Below are positions 27,658 through 36,330 of a DNA stretch of 36,330 nucleotides, piece by piece (the stretch's first letter is position 1; each line of letters opens with the position of its first letter). Source of the stretch: Corallococcus praedator. Lineage in GTDB: Bacteria; Myxococcota; Myxococcia; Myxococcales; Myxococcaceae. The position numbers and the translations under genes are program-made. Where the stretch lies: the NCBI RefSeq assembly GCF_003612125.1, contig NZ_RAWI01000050.1, positions 1 through 36,330 of the forward strand. Direction: 5' to 3'. The notes beneath the pieces were generated by a model. It made no database searches and had not been told where the DNA came from. It saw nothing but the letters and a program-made list of their open reading frames with translations.

Positions 27658-29265
27658 ATGGCCAAAGCCCGTTCCCCCCGAGAGAAGGTAGTCGCGCCCC
27701 CGTTCGTCGCCGCGGAGGAGAAGCCCCGCCGCAAGCGCGCGGCGGCGAAGGAGGCGGAGAAGCCCGCGCCCCGCTCGCGCCGTGCCCCGGCCCGCCGCGA
27801 AGAGGCGCCCGTGGAGGAGGCGCCGGAGGTGGTGGCCGAAGCGCCCCGCCCGGTGCTCACGCCCATCTCCCGCCCCGTGCGCGACGACGAGCTCCAGGAG
27901 ATCCGCGCCGAGGAGCCCGAGGACACGGCCTCCGCGACGCCCGCGCCGCAGGAGTCCGCCGAGTCCCCCGCCATCACGGAGGTCAGCCGCGACGGCGCTC
28001 CGATGCAGGTCATCAAGCTCAATGACCTGAAGCGGATGAAGATCGTCGAACTGTCGAAGATGGCCCAGGACGTGGGCATCGACGGCTACCAGGGCCTGAA
28101 GAAGCAGGACCTCATCTTCGCGCTGCTGGGTGGCATCGCGGACAAGCGCTTCGAGGTCCACGCCGAGGGCGTCCTCGAACTGCTCAGCGACGGCTTCGGG
28201 TTCCTGCGCAGCGCGGACAGCGACTACCAGCCGTCCCCGGACGACATCTACGTGTCGCCGTCCCAGGTGCGCCGCTTCACGCTGCGCCCCGGCGACACGG
28301 TGACGGGCCCCATCCGCCAGCCCCGCGAGGGCGAGCGCTTCTTCGCGCTGCAGAAGGTGGACACGGTCAACTTCGCGGACCCCACGTCCGAGGCTGCGCG
28401 CGAGCGCATCCTGTTCGACAACCTCACGCCGCTGTATCCGACGCGCAAGCTCAAGCTGGAGCACGAGTCGTCGGAGATGACCACGCGCATCATCGACATG
28501 TTCTGCCCCATCGGTCTGGGCCAGCGCTGTCTCATCGTCGCGCCCCCCAAGGCGGGCAAGACGGTGCTGCTGCAGAACATCGCGCACGCCATCAGCCGCA
28601 ACCACCCGGACGTCTACCTCATCGTGCTGCTGGTGGATGAGCGCCCGGAGGAAGTCACCGACATGGAGCGCAGCGTGCGCGGCGAGGTGGTCTCCTCCAC
28701 CTTCGACGAGCCCGCCACGCGCCACGTGCAGGTGGCGGAGATGGTCATCGACAAGGCCAAGCGCCTGGTCGAACAGAAGTACGACGTGTGCATCCTGCTG
28801 GACTCCATCACCCGGCTCGCCCGCGCCTACAACACGGTGGTGCCGGCGTCCGGGAAGATCCTCTCCGGCGGCGTGGACGCCAACGCGCTCCACAAGCCCA
28901 AGCGCTTCTTCGGCGCCGCGCGCAACATCGAGGAGGGCGGCAGCCTCACCATCATCGGCACGGCCCTCATCGACACGGGCAGCCGCATGGATGAAGTGAT
29001 TTTCGAGGAGTTCAAGGGCACGGGTAACTCCGAAATCGTCCTGGATCGGAAGTTGATGGAGAAGCGCATCTTCCCAACGCTCGACATCAACAAATCCGGC
29101 ACCCGCAAGGAGGAACTCCTCTTGTCGCAATCGGACCTGGTGCGCATTACGGCGTTGCGCCAGGTGCTCCACCCCTTCACCCCCATCGACGCGATGGAGT
29201 TCGTGCTCAAGCACATGCGTCCGACGGCGGCGAACGCGGAGTTCCTGGGCTCGATGAACCGCTGA
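27658..29265 (+). CDS. rho: Transcription termination factor Rho
   Basis: A 535-residue Rho, over 100 residues longer than the E. coli protein. Residues 1-115 are a basic-to-acidic, A, P, E and R rich extension. The N-terminal helical domain ([17 protein letters not shown]) and the RNA-binding cold-shock-like domain ([11 protein letters not shown]) follow. The ATPase core has a Walker A APPKAGKT (K301), [31 protein letters not shown] and the Q- and R-loop regions. Long disordered insertions before or within the N-terminal domain are known in high-GC bacteria. No strong ribosome site precedes ATG 27658. Confidence 0.97.
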   Translation: MAKARSPREKVVAPPFVAAEEKPRRKRAAAKEAEKPAPRSRRAPARREEAPVEEAPEVVAEAPRPVLTPISRPVRDDELQEIRAEEPEDTASATPAPQESAESPAITEVSRDGAPMQVIKLNDLKRMKIVELSKMAQDVGIDGYQGLKKQDLIFALLGGIADKRFEVHAEGVLELLSDGFGFLRSADSDYQPSPDDIYVSPSQVRRFTLRPGDTVTGPIRQPREGERFFALQKVDTVNFADPTSEAARERILFDNLTPLYPTRKLKLEHESSEMTTRIIDMFCPIGLGQRCLIVAPPKAGKTVLLQNIAHAISRNHPDVYLIVLLVDERPEEVTDMERSVRGEVVSSTFDEPATRHVQVAEMVIDKAKRLVEQKYDVCILLDSITRLARAYNTVVPASGKILSGGVDANALHKPKRFFGAARNIEEGGSLTIIGTALIDTGSRMDEVIFEEFKGTGNSEIVLDRKLMEKRIFPTLDINKSGTRKEELLLSQSDLVRITALRQVLHPFTPIDAMEFVLKHMRPTAANAEFLGSMNR

Positions 29266-29285
29266 CCCTGGCCCGGGAGCCCCAC

Positions 29286-29606
29286 ATGCGTCGTGCCCAC
29301 GTCCTTCGTTTCCTCGCCCGCGCCGTCGCGGGCGTCACCCTGGGCCTGATGGCGGGGTGTGACCTGGGCGTGGAAGACCTGCCGCTGGAGGATGCGCCCC
29401 CGGTGCTCTCCAGTCAGGTCTGCTACGACGACTCGGATTGCGTGGCGAGCGCGTGCTGCGGTGAGGGCAATGCCGTCACCCACCGCACGGAAGGTCCCAA
29501 CTGCGCCGGCGTGCGGTGCGACGGGACGTGTCCCCCGGACAGCATCGACTGCGGCCGCTGCATCCCGGTGTGCCGCAACGCGCGCTGCGCCGGCGCCTGC
29601 CAGTAG
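29286..29606 (+). CDS. Small cysteine-rich lipoprotein
   Basis: A 106-residue protein with a signal peptide and lipobox LMAGC (lipidated C25). The mature part contains 12 further cysteines in about 80 residues, enough for six disulfides, and no recognised family. It starts 20 bases after rho with GGGAG upstream, so it may ride on the rho transcript. Small Cys-rich lipoproteins are common in myxobacteria. No function is assigned. Confidence 0.8.
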   Translation: MRRAHVLRFLARAVAGVTLGLMAGCDLGVEDLPLEDAPPVLSSQVCYDDSDCVASACCGEGNAVTHRTEGPNCAGVRCDGTCPPDSIDCGRCIPVCRNARCAGACQ

Positions 29607-29620
29607 CCGGCGCCGCGCGC
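29580..29620. terminator. Long GC hairpin between convergent lipoprotein and kinase genes
   Basis: GCGCCGGC (29587-29594) pairs with GCCGGCGC (29606-29613) over an 11-base loop. After one mismatch the stem continues as six more GC pairs. It overlaps the lipoprotein stop codon and lies just beyond the stop of the convergent kinase gene. It lacks a T-tract, so it may act as a transcription roadblock or RNA 3' end rather than a textbook terminator. Confidence 0.45.
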
Positions 29621-29641
29621 GGTCCGCTCCAGTCGCCCTTT

Positions 29642-32206
29642 CTACCCGGTGGCGGACTCGGGCCCCGGGGCCTCCGCGTCCTTCAACGGCAGCGTCACGC
29701 GGAACGTGGTGCCGCCGCCCGGCGTGTCCTCCACGTCGATGCAGCCCTGGTGCGCTTCCACCACCTGCCGTGACACCCACAGGCCCAGGCCCAGGCCGCC
29801 GTAGTGGTGCGTGGACACCGCGCGCTCGAAGCGCTCGAAGATGCGCTCGCGGTCCTCCGGCTTGATGCCGATGCCGTGGTCCACCACGCTCAGGCGCACC
29901 ACCTCTCCGTCCGGTTGCAGCGTCACCTCCACCGGCTTGCCCCGGCCGAACTTCAGCGCGTTGGCCACCAGGTTGTGCACCACCTGGGAGATGCGCGAAG
30001 GGTCGAACGGGCCCGTCACCGGCCCGTTCACGGAGACGGTGAGCCGCGTGCCCTCGCGGCGCGCCTCCTCCTCCGCGAAGCGCGTCACCTCCACCAGCAA
30101 ATCCGCGAGGTCCACGTCCGTGCGGGAGAGCTTCAGCCGGCCGCTGGTGATCTGCGACACGTCCATCAGCACATCCACCAGCAGCGCCAGCCTCCGGATG
30201 AAGGCCCGGGCCTGCTTCAGCCGCTCCAGCGCCTTGGTCGGCGCGTCCCGGCCCAGGCCGCGCTCCAGCAGCTCCAGGTGCAGTTGGAAGGCGGCCAGCG
30301 GGGTGCGCAGCTCGTGCGCCGCCACGGAGAGGAAGTCGTCGCGGGCGCGCAGGGCTTCGGTCAGCCCTTCCGCGCGCGCGCGCTCGTCGGCCATCTCCCG
30401 GCGCATCCGCGCGAGCTTCAGGTTGGAGGCGATGCGCGCGAGCAGCTCTCCGGCGGAGAAGGGCTTCACCAGGTAGTCGTCCGCGCCGGAGGACAGGCCC
30501 TGCACGGTGGCCTGCTCGCCCGCCTTCGCGGACAAGAGCAGGATGGGCAGCTCCCGCGTTTGCGGTGCCGCGCGCAGGGCCCGCAGCAGGCCCACGCCGT
30601 CCAGGCGCGGCATCATCACGTCGGACAACACCAGGTCCGGAGGCCGGGCCAGCGCTGACTCCAGCCCCTTCTCTCCGTCCGTCACCGTCTCCACGTCATA
30701 GTCGGTGGAGAGCACGCGCTGGATGTAGTCGCGCATGTCCCGGTTGTCGTCCACCAGCAGGATGCGCGCGCGCGGCATCAGCTCCTGCGCGCGGATTGCC
30801 GGGGCGGGCGCGGGCGCGCGGTTCGACAGCGTCTGCTCCTTCGGCTTGGAGACGTTCCACAGCAGCGCTTCCTGGACGTAGGCCGTCGTGGCCTCGCGCG
30901 CCGCGGAGCGCGGACGGGCCGTGGTGCGGATCCGCTCCGGGGGCAGGTGCGCGTGGCCCAGGGGCAGCTCCACGGTGAAGGTCGTGCCCTGGCCCTCCGT
31001 GCTGCGCACCGCCACCGTGCCGCCGTGCAGCCGCGCGAACTCCTGCACCAGCGCGAGCCCGATGCCCGTGCCCTCGTGCGTGCGCGACGCGGTGCCCGGC
31101 ACGCGGTGGAAGCGCTCGAAGAGGCGGGGCAGCTCCTGCGCGGGGATGCCCGAGCCCGTGTCCTCCACCTCCAGCACCACCCGCCGGCCGCGCTCCCGCA
31201 GGCGCAGCGTGACGCCGCCCTGGAGCGTGAACTTGAACGCGTTGGAGACCAGGTTGAGGACGATCTGCTCCCACAGGTCCGGCGCCACGTACACGGGCTC
31301 CGACAGCGGGGGACAGTCCACCGTGAGCTGGAGGCCCGTGCGCTCCATGGCGGAGCGGAAGCTGCTCGCCGCGTCCGCCGTCAGCGCCGCCAGGTCGGAG
31401 GGCACGAAGCGCTCCTCCCGGGGCCCGGCCTCCAGGCGCGACAGGTCCAACAGCGCGTTCACCAGCTTGAGCAGGCGTCCCGCGTTGCGGTGCACGCGCT
31501 CCAGCTCCCTGCGGGCCTCGGCCGGCAGCGCGCCCGAGCGTCCGGCGAGCAGGTCCTCGGTGGGGCCCAGCATCAGCGTCAGCGGCGTGCGGAACTCGTG
31601 GCTGACGTTGGCGAAGAACTCCGACTTCAGCCGGTCCAGTTCCCCCAGTTGCTCGTTCGCGGTGCGCAGCTGCTGGTTGGCTTCCTGGATCTGCTGCGCG
31701 CGGCGGAAGATCTCCTCTTCCATCTCCCCCGCGCGGGCCTGGAGCGCCTGGTGCTGGCGGTCCTGTTCGGTGCCCTGGTTCTTCAGGAGGATGAAGTCCG
31801 TCACGTCCTCGACTCGGTGGATGATGTGGCTCAGCTTCCCGTCCACGCCGAACACGGGCGAGTTCAGCGGGCTCCAGTAGCGCACGTCGAACCCGTCGCC
31901 CACGGAGCCGGAGCGGGGGATGTCGTACTTCTGGACCGCCATCGCGTCCGGGGCGCCCGTCTTGATGACGCGCTCCAGGGACGCGCGCAGGTTGCTCACG
32001 CCGTTGGCCGTCGGGTCCTGGGGGTTGTTGGGGAAGACGTCGAAGATGTGGCGGCCCAGGATGGCCTCTCGGCGCGTCTGGGTGGCGCGCAGGTACGCGT
32101 CCGTCACCGCGACAATCTGGAGCCCGGGCGTCAGCACCAGGTACGGATTGGGCGAGGCTTCGAACAGGCTCCGGAAGTCCGGGGCGTCGGGGGGGCTCGG
32201 GGGCAT
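29642..32206 (-). CDS. Hybrid sensor histidine kinase with two kinase modules
   Basis: An 854-residue soluble sensor. Domain order: PAS-like ([11 protein letters not shown]), coiled coil, a first HisKA with phospho-acceptor H203 in [12 protein letters not shown], a first HATPase ([28 protein letters not shown]), a receiver ([11 protein letters not shown], phospho-acceptor D in [10 protein letters not shown] in LVKPF), a second HisKA ([12 protein letters not shown]) and a second HATPase ([19 protein letters not shown]). Both kinase cores look intact. There is no membrane segment, so it senses a cytoplasmic signal or a partner. ATG 32206 has GAGG eight bases upstream; GTG 32248 is an alternative adding 14 residues. 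Confidence 0.92.
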   Translation of the reverse strand: MPPSPPDAPDFRSLFEASPNPYLVLTPGLQIVAVTDAYLRATQTRREAILGRHIFDVFPNNPQDPTANGVSNLRASLERVIKTGAPDAMAVQKYDIPRSGSVGDGFDVRYWSPLNSPVFGVDGKLSHIIHRVEDVTDFILLKNQGTEQDRQHQALQARAGEMEEEIFRRAQQIQEANQQLRTANEQLGELDRLKSEFFANVSHEFRTPLTLMLGPTEDLLAGRSGALPAEARRELERVHRNAGRLLKLVNALLDLSRLEAGPREERFVPSDLAALTADAASSFRSAMERTGLQLTVDCPPLSEPVYVAPDLWEQIVLNLVSNAFKFTLQGGVTLRLRERGRRVVLEVEDTGSGIPAQELPRLFERFHRVPGTASRTHEGTGIGLALVQEFARLHGGTVAVRSTEGQGTTFTVELPLGHAHLPPERIRTTARPRSAAREATTAYVQEALLWNVSKPKEQTLSNRAPAPAPAIRAQELMPRARILLVDDNRDMRDYIQRVLSTDYDVETVTDGEKGLESALARPPDLVLSDVMMPRLDGVGLLRALRAAPQTRELPILLLSAKAGEQATVQGLSSGADDYLVKPFSAGELLARIASNLKLARMRREMADERARAEGLTEALRARDDFLSVAAHELRTPLAAFQLHLELLERGLGRDAPTKALERLKQARAFIRRLALLVDVLMDVSQITSGRLKLSRTDVDLADLLVEVTRFAEEEARREGTRLTVSVNGPVTGPFDPSRISQVVHNLVANALKFGRGKPVEVTLQPDGEVVRLSVVDHGIGIKPEDRERIFERFERAVSTHHYGGLGLGLWVSRQVVEAHQGCIDVEDTPGGGTTFRVTLPLKDAEAPGPESATG

Positions 32207-32296
32207 CACACGGTCCTCAAAGGCGGAGGAGTGCGTGGAAGTAGTCACTGCGCTCCCGGATGGCCAGGGGCATGTGGGCCGCTCCGCCGAGGTTTT

Positions 32297-32336
32297 TCAC
32301 CGGTGGACGATTGGGGCCCTGGACACCTACCGGTGA
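32297..32336. repeat. Inverted repeat between the AI-2E transporter and kinase genes
   Basis: TCACCGGT at 32297-32304 and ACCGGTGA at 32329-32336 form an exact 8-bp inverted repeat with a 24-base spacer. It lies just after the transporter stop codon and about 90 bases before the kinase start. It may be a terminator stem for the transporter or an operator for the kinase gene; neither can be settled from sequence. Confidence 0.4.
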
Positions 32337-32345
32337 CGGCGCGGA

Positions 32346-33563
32346 TCAGGCCGCCGGAGCGGCGTCCGGGGAAACGACGGGTTGCTGCACGGCGGGCGTC
32401 ACCAGCGGGGGCGGCTGGGCCTTGAGGCGCGCGTAGTCGAAGCAGGCCACGAGGATGGAGGCCACCGGCACGGCGAAGAGGGCGCCCCAGAGGCCGAAGA
32501 GCTTCTCGCCCGCGATGAGGGAGAAGGCCACCACCACGGGGTGGATGCGCGCGGCCTCGCCCATGATCTTCGGGTTGAGGAAGTAGGCCTCCAGCGCGTG
32601 GATGCCGACGATCCACAAGAGGAGCGCGAAGGCCTTCTGCACGCCGTCCGCCAGCGCGATGAGGACGATGGGCACCGAGCTGATGATGGTGCCGAAGATG
32701 GGGATGAGGCTGAAGAGCGTGGCGATGGTGGCCAGCAGGAACGCGAACTTCACGCCGAACAGCAGCAGGCCCACCAGCGTGAGGCCCCCGTTGACGAGGC
32801 AGATGGTGACCTGCCCGCGCACCACGCCGGACAGCGAGCGGTCGATGTTCGCCACCAGCGTCTTCGCGTCGGGGAGGAACTCCGCGGGCACCAGCGTGCC
32901 GAAGTAGCGGCGGATGGCCTGCGCGTCGATGGAGAAGAACGCGGCGACCATCAGGATGAAGAACAGCATGAACACGCCGGCCAGCACCTCGGTGACGATG
33001 CGGCGCGACACGTTGACGATGTCCGACATGTTCTCGCGCACGAGCGTCGTGCCGCGGGCCACCGCGTCGGTGAGCATCTGCTCCAGGTCCAACGCGAGGC
33101 TGAAGCCACCGGAGGTGCCCGCCGCCGCGCCCTCCATGGCCCGGTCCGACAGGGCCACGGGGATGCCGTACACGTTGAGCCACGTCTCCGCGCGCTGCGC
33201 GAGCGACTGCACGTGCTCCGGCGTGAGCGCGCTGGCGAAGCCCGCCATCTCCCGGCTGATGCGCGCCACCTCGCGGTACAGCTGCGGCACCAGCGCGATG
33301 AAGAACAGGTACACCGCGAGGAAGAAGCCCGAATAGATCATCAGGATGGCCACCCAGCGCGGCACGGAGCGGCCGCCCAGGTTCCACCGGGTGATGCGCC
33401 CCACCAGCGGCTGCACCAGGTACGCGATGAGCGCCGCGCCCGCGAAGGGCATCACCACCGAGCGCAGCGTGAAGAGCATCAACGCGATGGCCACCCACAG
33501 CCCCGCGAGGAGCATCAGGCGCTTGCGGCGATCTTCGGGGGCGGTGTCCACGGGCTGCGACAT
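32346..33563 (-). CDS. AI-2E family transporter (PerM/TqsA-like)
   Basis: A 405-residue membrane protein of the AI-2 exporter superfamily (formerly UPF0118). Hydrophobic helices lie at about 16-60, 70-100 and from 200 onward. The long soluble loop between helices 3 and 4 and the conserved late motifs NPKIMGEAARIHPVVV and LFGLWGALFAVPVASIL are visible. Substrates in this family vary (AI-2, sodium/proton exchange), so none is assigned. I chose ATG 33563 (MSQPVDTAPEDRRKR) over an upstream in-frame start that would add 16 poor residues. Confidence 0.92.
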   Translation of the reverse strand: MSQPVDTAPEDRRKRLMLLAGLWVAIALMLFTLRSVVMPFAGAALIAYLVQPLVGRITRWNLGGRSVPRWVAILMIYSGFFLAVYLFFIALVPQLYREVARISREMAGFASALTPEHVQSLAQRAETWLNVYGIPVALSDRAMEGAAAGTSGGFSLALDLEQMLTDAVARGTTLVRENMSDIVNVSRRIVTEVLAGVFMLFFILMVAAFFSIDAQAIRRYFGTLVPAEFLPDAKTLVANIDRSLSGVVRGQVTICLVNGGLTLVGLLLFGVKFAFLLATIATLFSLIPIFGTIISSVPIVLIALADGVQKAFALLLWIVGIHALEAYFLNPKIMGEAARIHPVVVAFSLIAGEKLFGLWGALFAVPVASILVACFDYARLKAQPPPLVTPAVQQPVVSPDAAPAA

Positions 33564-33704
33564 GGGATGTGGGCTTAGGGCAGTCGCCTCCCTCCTGACA
33601 AGCTCCCGCAAGGAAACACCTGGAGACCCCCGGCTCCTACGGCACCGGAACGTCCCGGAAGCGCCCGGGGAAGGGCGTCCGGGCCGCCGGGCGTCCGTCT
33701 GGAC

Positions 33705-34166
33705 TCAGGCCTGGGGCAGCGGTGGCGGGGCGTCCAGCCGGGCTTCCACCCGGTCCAGGCAGGCCTGCATCAGCGGGCGTTTGACGCGCCCCTGGGTGGC
33801 CTCGCCCAGGCCCAGCATCTGCTCCGTCAGCCAGCGGGTGAGGAAGAGCAGGGGGACGCGGTCGTCGGGGGCCAGGCCCCGCTCCAGGTAGCGCTTGTTG
33901 CGCATGTAGTCGTCGAACGCGTCGAACTCACGGCCCAGGTCCCAGCGCGCGAGCCGCAGGGCCTCCGTGTAGACGGCCGGGGCGGGGCGCCGGGTGACTT
34001 GCGTGAACAGCGGGGCGAACTCCCCCAGGGTGGCGGGGTCCAGGTCCTGGACGGGCGGAGGCCAGGTGCCCAGGTCGTTGGCGAGCAGCCGCGCCACCTC
34101 CTCCAGCAGGTGGTCCACGAGGGGGATGGGCTTGAGGTCGAAGAGGTGGTCCCAGCGCGAGGGCAT
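33705..34166 (-). CDS. Hypothetical protein
   Basis: A 153-residue soluble protein I do not recognise. It is mostly alpha-helical in character, with WDHLFDLKPIPLVDHLLEEV at the start and DRVPLLFLTRWLTEQMLGL in the middle, no signal peptide and no membrane segment. Third-position GC and composition match its neighbours, so it is probably real. It lies 141 bases upstream of the AI-2E transporter gene on the same strand. Its start abuts the broken 5' end of the glycine-rich remnant on the other strand, which suggests a past rearrangement at this point. Confidence 0.65.
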   Translation of the reverse strand: MPSRWDHLFDLKPIPLVDHLLEEVARLLANDLGTWPPPVQDLDPATLGEFAPLFTQVTRRPAPAVYTEALRLARWDLGREFDAFDDYMRNKRYLERGLAPDDRVPLLFLTRWLTEQMLGLGEATQGRVKRPLMQACLDRVEARLDAPPPLPQA

Positions 34167-34169
34167 GTG

Positions 34170-34589
34170 TCAGGGGCTGGCGGCGGCGGCGGTGGCAGCG
34201 GAGGCCGCGTGGTGCTGGAGGCCTTCCAGGTGACCCTGACCGCCGACGCCCGGCTCACGGCCAATGGCGGCGGCGGCGGCGAGAGCGGCACGGCGAAGGG
34301 CAATGACAGCGACAACGGCGCGGCGGGAGCCCACGGCGCCGACGACGAGGCCACCCCAGCCGCGGGCGGCCAGAGCGCGAGCGAAAGCGCTGGAGACGGC
34401 GGCGCGGGAGGCGCGGGCACCACCGCGCCTCAAGTGGGCAGCAATGGCGGCGCCAAGAATGGCTTCGAAGGCGGCGGTGGCGGTGGCGGTGGCGCCGTCG
34501 GCTACATCCACCTGCGCAGCGTCCAGAGCTGCTCGACGGCCGGCGCCGTGATCAGCCCGCCCGCCACCGGGGGCTGTACAGCGCCCTGA
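34170..34589 (+). pseudogene. 3' remnant of a glycine-rich secreted protein gene
   Basis: In-frame codons from 34170 to the TGA at 34587-34589 encode about 139 residues with strong coding character and no start codon: a run of G and S, then RVVLEAFQVTLTADARLTAN, long Gly/Ala/Ser stretches and a final segment with GGGGAVGYIHLRSVQSC and a terminal Cys pair. It looks like the C-terminus of the same protein family as the lipoprotein gene that starts 128 bases downstream, whose visible end is also glycine-rich. The 5' part is gone: the frame continues only into the antisense of the hypothetical gene. Likely a partial duplication or deletion scar. Confidence 0.6.
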
Positions 34590-34609
34590 GCCGCCCCTGA
34601 AGACAAGCC

Positions 34610-34639
34610 GGGAGCCGGGGTCCCAGCGGCCCCGCTCCC
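34610..34639 (+). terminator. Hairpin after the glycine-rich remnant
   Basis: GGGAG-C-CGGGG (34610-34620) pairs with CCCCG-CTCCC (34630-34639) as a 10-bp stem with one bulged base and a nine-base loop. It lies 20 bases after the remnant's stop codon and has no T-tract. It is probably the old terminator of the lost gene. Confidence 0.45.
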
Positions 34640-34717
34640 TGTCCGCGACACCCCACCCTCCCACTCCTTCCCGACGGGATTCGGAGGGTTGAGCGCTGTT
34701 GGATACAGTGCCGCACC

Positions 34718-36330
34718 ATGTATCGGCTCTGCCTGTTGGGATGCGTGGTGTTGCTGAGCGCCTGTCGCGAGAAGGCCCCTGAAGAGGGCGCCCTCCGCGT
34801 CACCGTGGAGTACGGCTCCTACAAGCCGGCGTGCGTGCGCGTGGAGGTGCAGGACACGCAGGGCCCGCGCGGTGGGACGGACATCGTCCAGGGCCAGTTC
34901 AAGAACGACGCGACGAAGCAGGTCCTGGTCGCGGTGCTCCGCAAGCCGGAGTGGGATCGCGAGCTGGGCGTGACGGTGTCCTCGTTCGCGGCCGTGGAGA
35001 ACAACCGCTGCGCCGGGCCCGCCGTGGAGCGCTTCCCCAGCGAGTCCCCCATCGCGATTCCGCCCCGGGAGTTCGCCCGCTTCGACGTGAAGCTGGTGGC
35101 GGTGGATCAGGACGGGGACGGCTCGCCCTCGGGCGTGGGCCTGACGTGGACCGGTCAGCCCGACTGCGATGAGAGCCGCAAGGACGTCCATCCCGGAGCC
35201 GTGGAGCAGTGCAGCGATACGGTCGACTACGACTGCGACACCCTCAAGGCGTGCGAGGACCGTGACTGCGCGGAGAAGACCTGCACGGGCGGCGACAAGT
35301 GCACCACGAACAAGCGGTGCATCGGCGTGGGAGCGGCGGCGGAGTGCGGGGGCGGTGTTCCCGTCGTGTGCGACCAGTCACCGAACGCCTGCGCGCCCCG
35401 GCTGTCGTGCGAATCCAGCACCGGCATGTGTGTTCCGGGGCCCTCCCAGGTGGGCCTGCCGTGTGACAACGGCAACGCCTGCATGCTCGGCAAGACGTGC
35501 GACGCCAACCTGAACTGTGTCGGCACGCCGAAGAAGTGCGACCAGCCCACGAGCACCGCCTGCCAGGAATCCCTGGGCACCTGCGAGCCGACCAGCGGCC
35601 AGTGTTCCTACCTGCCCAAGCCGACCTCGACGACCTGTGAGGATGGCGACCTGTGCACCACGGATGAACGCTGTAATGGAATGGGCCAGTGCGTGAGCAC
35701 GCCCACGACCTGCACGCCCCCGCCGTGCTTCCGACTCCAGCAGGCCTGCAGCCCCAGCACGGGGTGCCAGTTCGAAGTGGATCCGACGCAGCTCAACATG
35801 CCCTGCGGCAACACCCCCAATGGCAGCCCCGGCGTGTGCCTGCCCGACGGAGCCTGCCGCCCCTTCCCGTTCCCCACCCACAACTTCACGCCGGACGACA
35901 TCCAGCCGACGGACATCCGGGAGCTCATCACCACGGGCAATGTGACGCTCGATTCGGACACGTTGCAGTGGGACGTCCCCACCTCCGTCGTGAACCCGGA
36001 ACTGATCCGGTTCCTGCCCACCCCGCAGGCCGCCGGGTATCCCGATGCGGTGGTCATCCCGGTGCGGACCCTGAACCTGGGAGGGGATCTGCGGATCCTG
36101 GGGACGCGCCCCGTCATCCTGGCCGTGTATGGCGACGCGACGCTGACGCACTCCATCTTCGTCAACGGCCGCGCGGACATCACCAACAACGTGGAGCCAG
36201 GCGCGGGCGGCAACCAGGCGTGTGCCACGTCCCAGGGCAAGAACGGAACCTTCAACGGCAAGCAGGGCGGCGGCGGCGGCGGCGCGGGTGGAGTCACGGC
36301 GGGCGCGGCGGGGGGCCGCGGCCTCGACGC
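34718..36330 (+). CDS. Large Cys-rich lipoprotein with MopE-like motif (runs off the window)
   Basis: The frame is open from ATG 34718 to the window end (537 codons, no stop). The signal peptide ends in the lipobox LSAC (lipidated C16). A region around residues 129-165 matches the MopE-type metal-binding pattern: DQDGDGSPSG, then DCDES, HPGAVEQC and DYDCD. About 230 residues with many cysteine pairs follow (for example CEDGDLCTTDERCNG), then a beta-rich segment (NVTLDSDTLQWDV, LNLGGDLRILG) and a start of glycine-rich repeats at the edge. It is probably surface-exposed; function is unknown. GATACA, a possible -10, lies just upstream of the start, leaving a short leader. Confidence 0.85.
   Translation, partial: MYRLCLLGCVVLLSACREKAPEEGALRVTVEYGSYKPACVRVEVQDTQGPRGGTDIVQGQFKNDATKQVLVAVLRKPEWDRELGVTVSSFAAVENNRCAGPAVERFPSESPIAIPPREFARFDVKLVAVDQDGDGSPSGVGLTWTGQPDCDESRKDVHPGAVEQCSDTVDYDCDTLKACEDRDCAEKTCTGGDKCTTNKRCIGVGAAAECGGGVPVVCDQSPNACAPRLSCESSTGMCVPGPSQVGLPCDNGNACMLGKTCDANLNCVGTPKKCDQPTSTACQESLGTCEPTSGQCSYLPKPTSTTCEDGDLCTTDERCNGMGQCVSTPTTCTPPPCFRLQQACSPSTGCQFEVDPTQLNMPCGNTPNGSPGVCLPDGACRPFPFPTHNFTPDDIQPTDIRELITTGNVTLDSDTLQWDVPTSVVNPELIRFLPTPQAAGYPDAVVIPVRTLNLGGDLRILGTRPVILAVYGDATLTHSIFVNGRADITNNVEPGAGGNQACATSQGKNGTFNGKQGGGGGGAGGVTAGAAGGRGLD

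Overview
The window is very GC-rich, with codons ending almost always in G or C. It carries a MoxR/Bat operon, a type III secretion cluster, lipoproteins with cysteine-rich and MopE-like segments, an oversized Rho and a double-kinase hybrid sensor. This points to a myxobacterium of the Myxococcus/Corallococcus/Stigmatella kind. That assignment is inferred from gene content; no rRNA or tRNA gene is visible.

Layout. (1) 200-8661, plus strand: a compact eight-gene MoxR-DUF58-Bat operon (MoxR AAA+ ATPase, DUF58, a small BatD-like membrane protein, BatA, BatB, BatC, BatD, BatE), with most junctions overlapping by a few bases. (2) 8800-9526: a single-domain response regulator, convergent with a PilZ protein. 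(3) 9754-18806, plus strand: a type III secretion operon. It begins in injectisome order (needle-like protein, SctI, SctJ), passes through a small FliG-like protein and SctQ, then continues in flagellar order (FliO-like, SctR/FliP, SctS/FliQ, SctT/FliR, SctU/FlhB, SctV/FlhA). No ATPase (SctN), stator (SctL), secretin (SctC) or SctD is in the window. (4) 18834-27054, all minus strand: a HU/IHF-family protein, a YihY/BrkB membrane protein, an RNase E/G gene whose two halves lie in different reading frames, and a DUF3052-acylphosphatase-ligA operon. (5) 27658-29606, plus: rho with a long N-terminal extension, then a cysteine-rich lipoprotein. (6) 29642-34166, minus: a hybrid histidine kinase with two kinase modules, an AI-2E-family transporter and an unrecognised small protein. 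(7) 34170-36330, plus: the 3' remnant of a glycine-rich secreted protein, then a large lipoprotein with a MopE-like motif, which runs off the window and appears to be of the same family.

The strongest candidate for something under-described is the type III secretion operon. It combines injectisome-type front-end genes with flagellum-type features (a FliO-like protein, a FliG-like mini-protein and fliN-O-P-Q-R-flhB-flhA order). Its first gene encodes a 172-residue protein whose last 34 residues resemble the C-terminus of injectisome needle subunits. The second notable point is the RNase E/G frameshift, which can be placed within about 25 bases.
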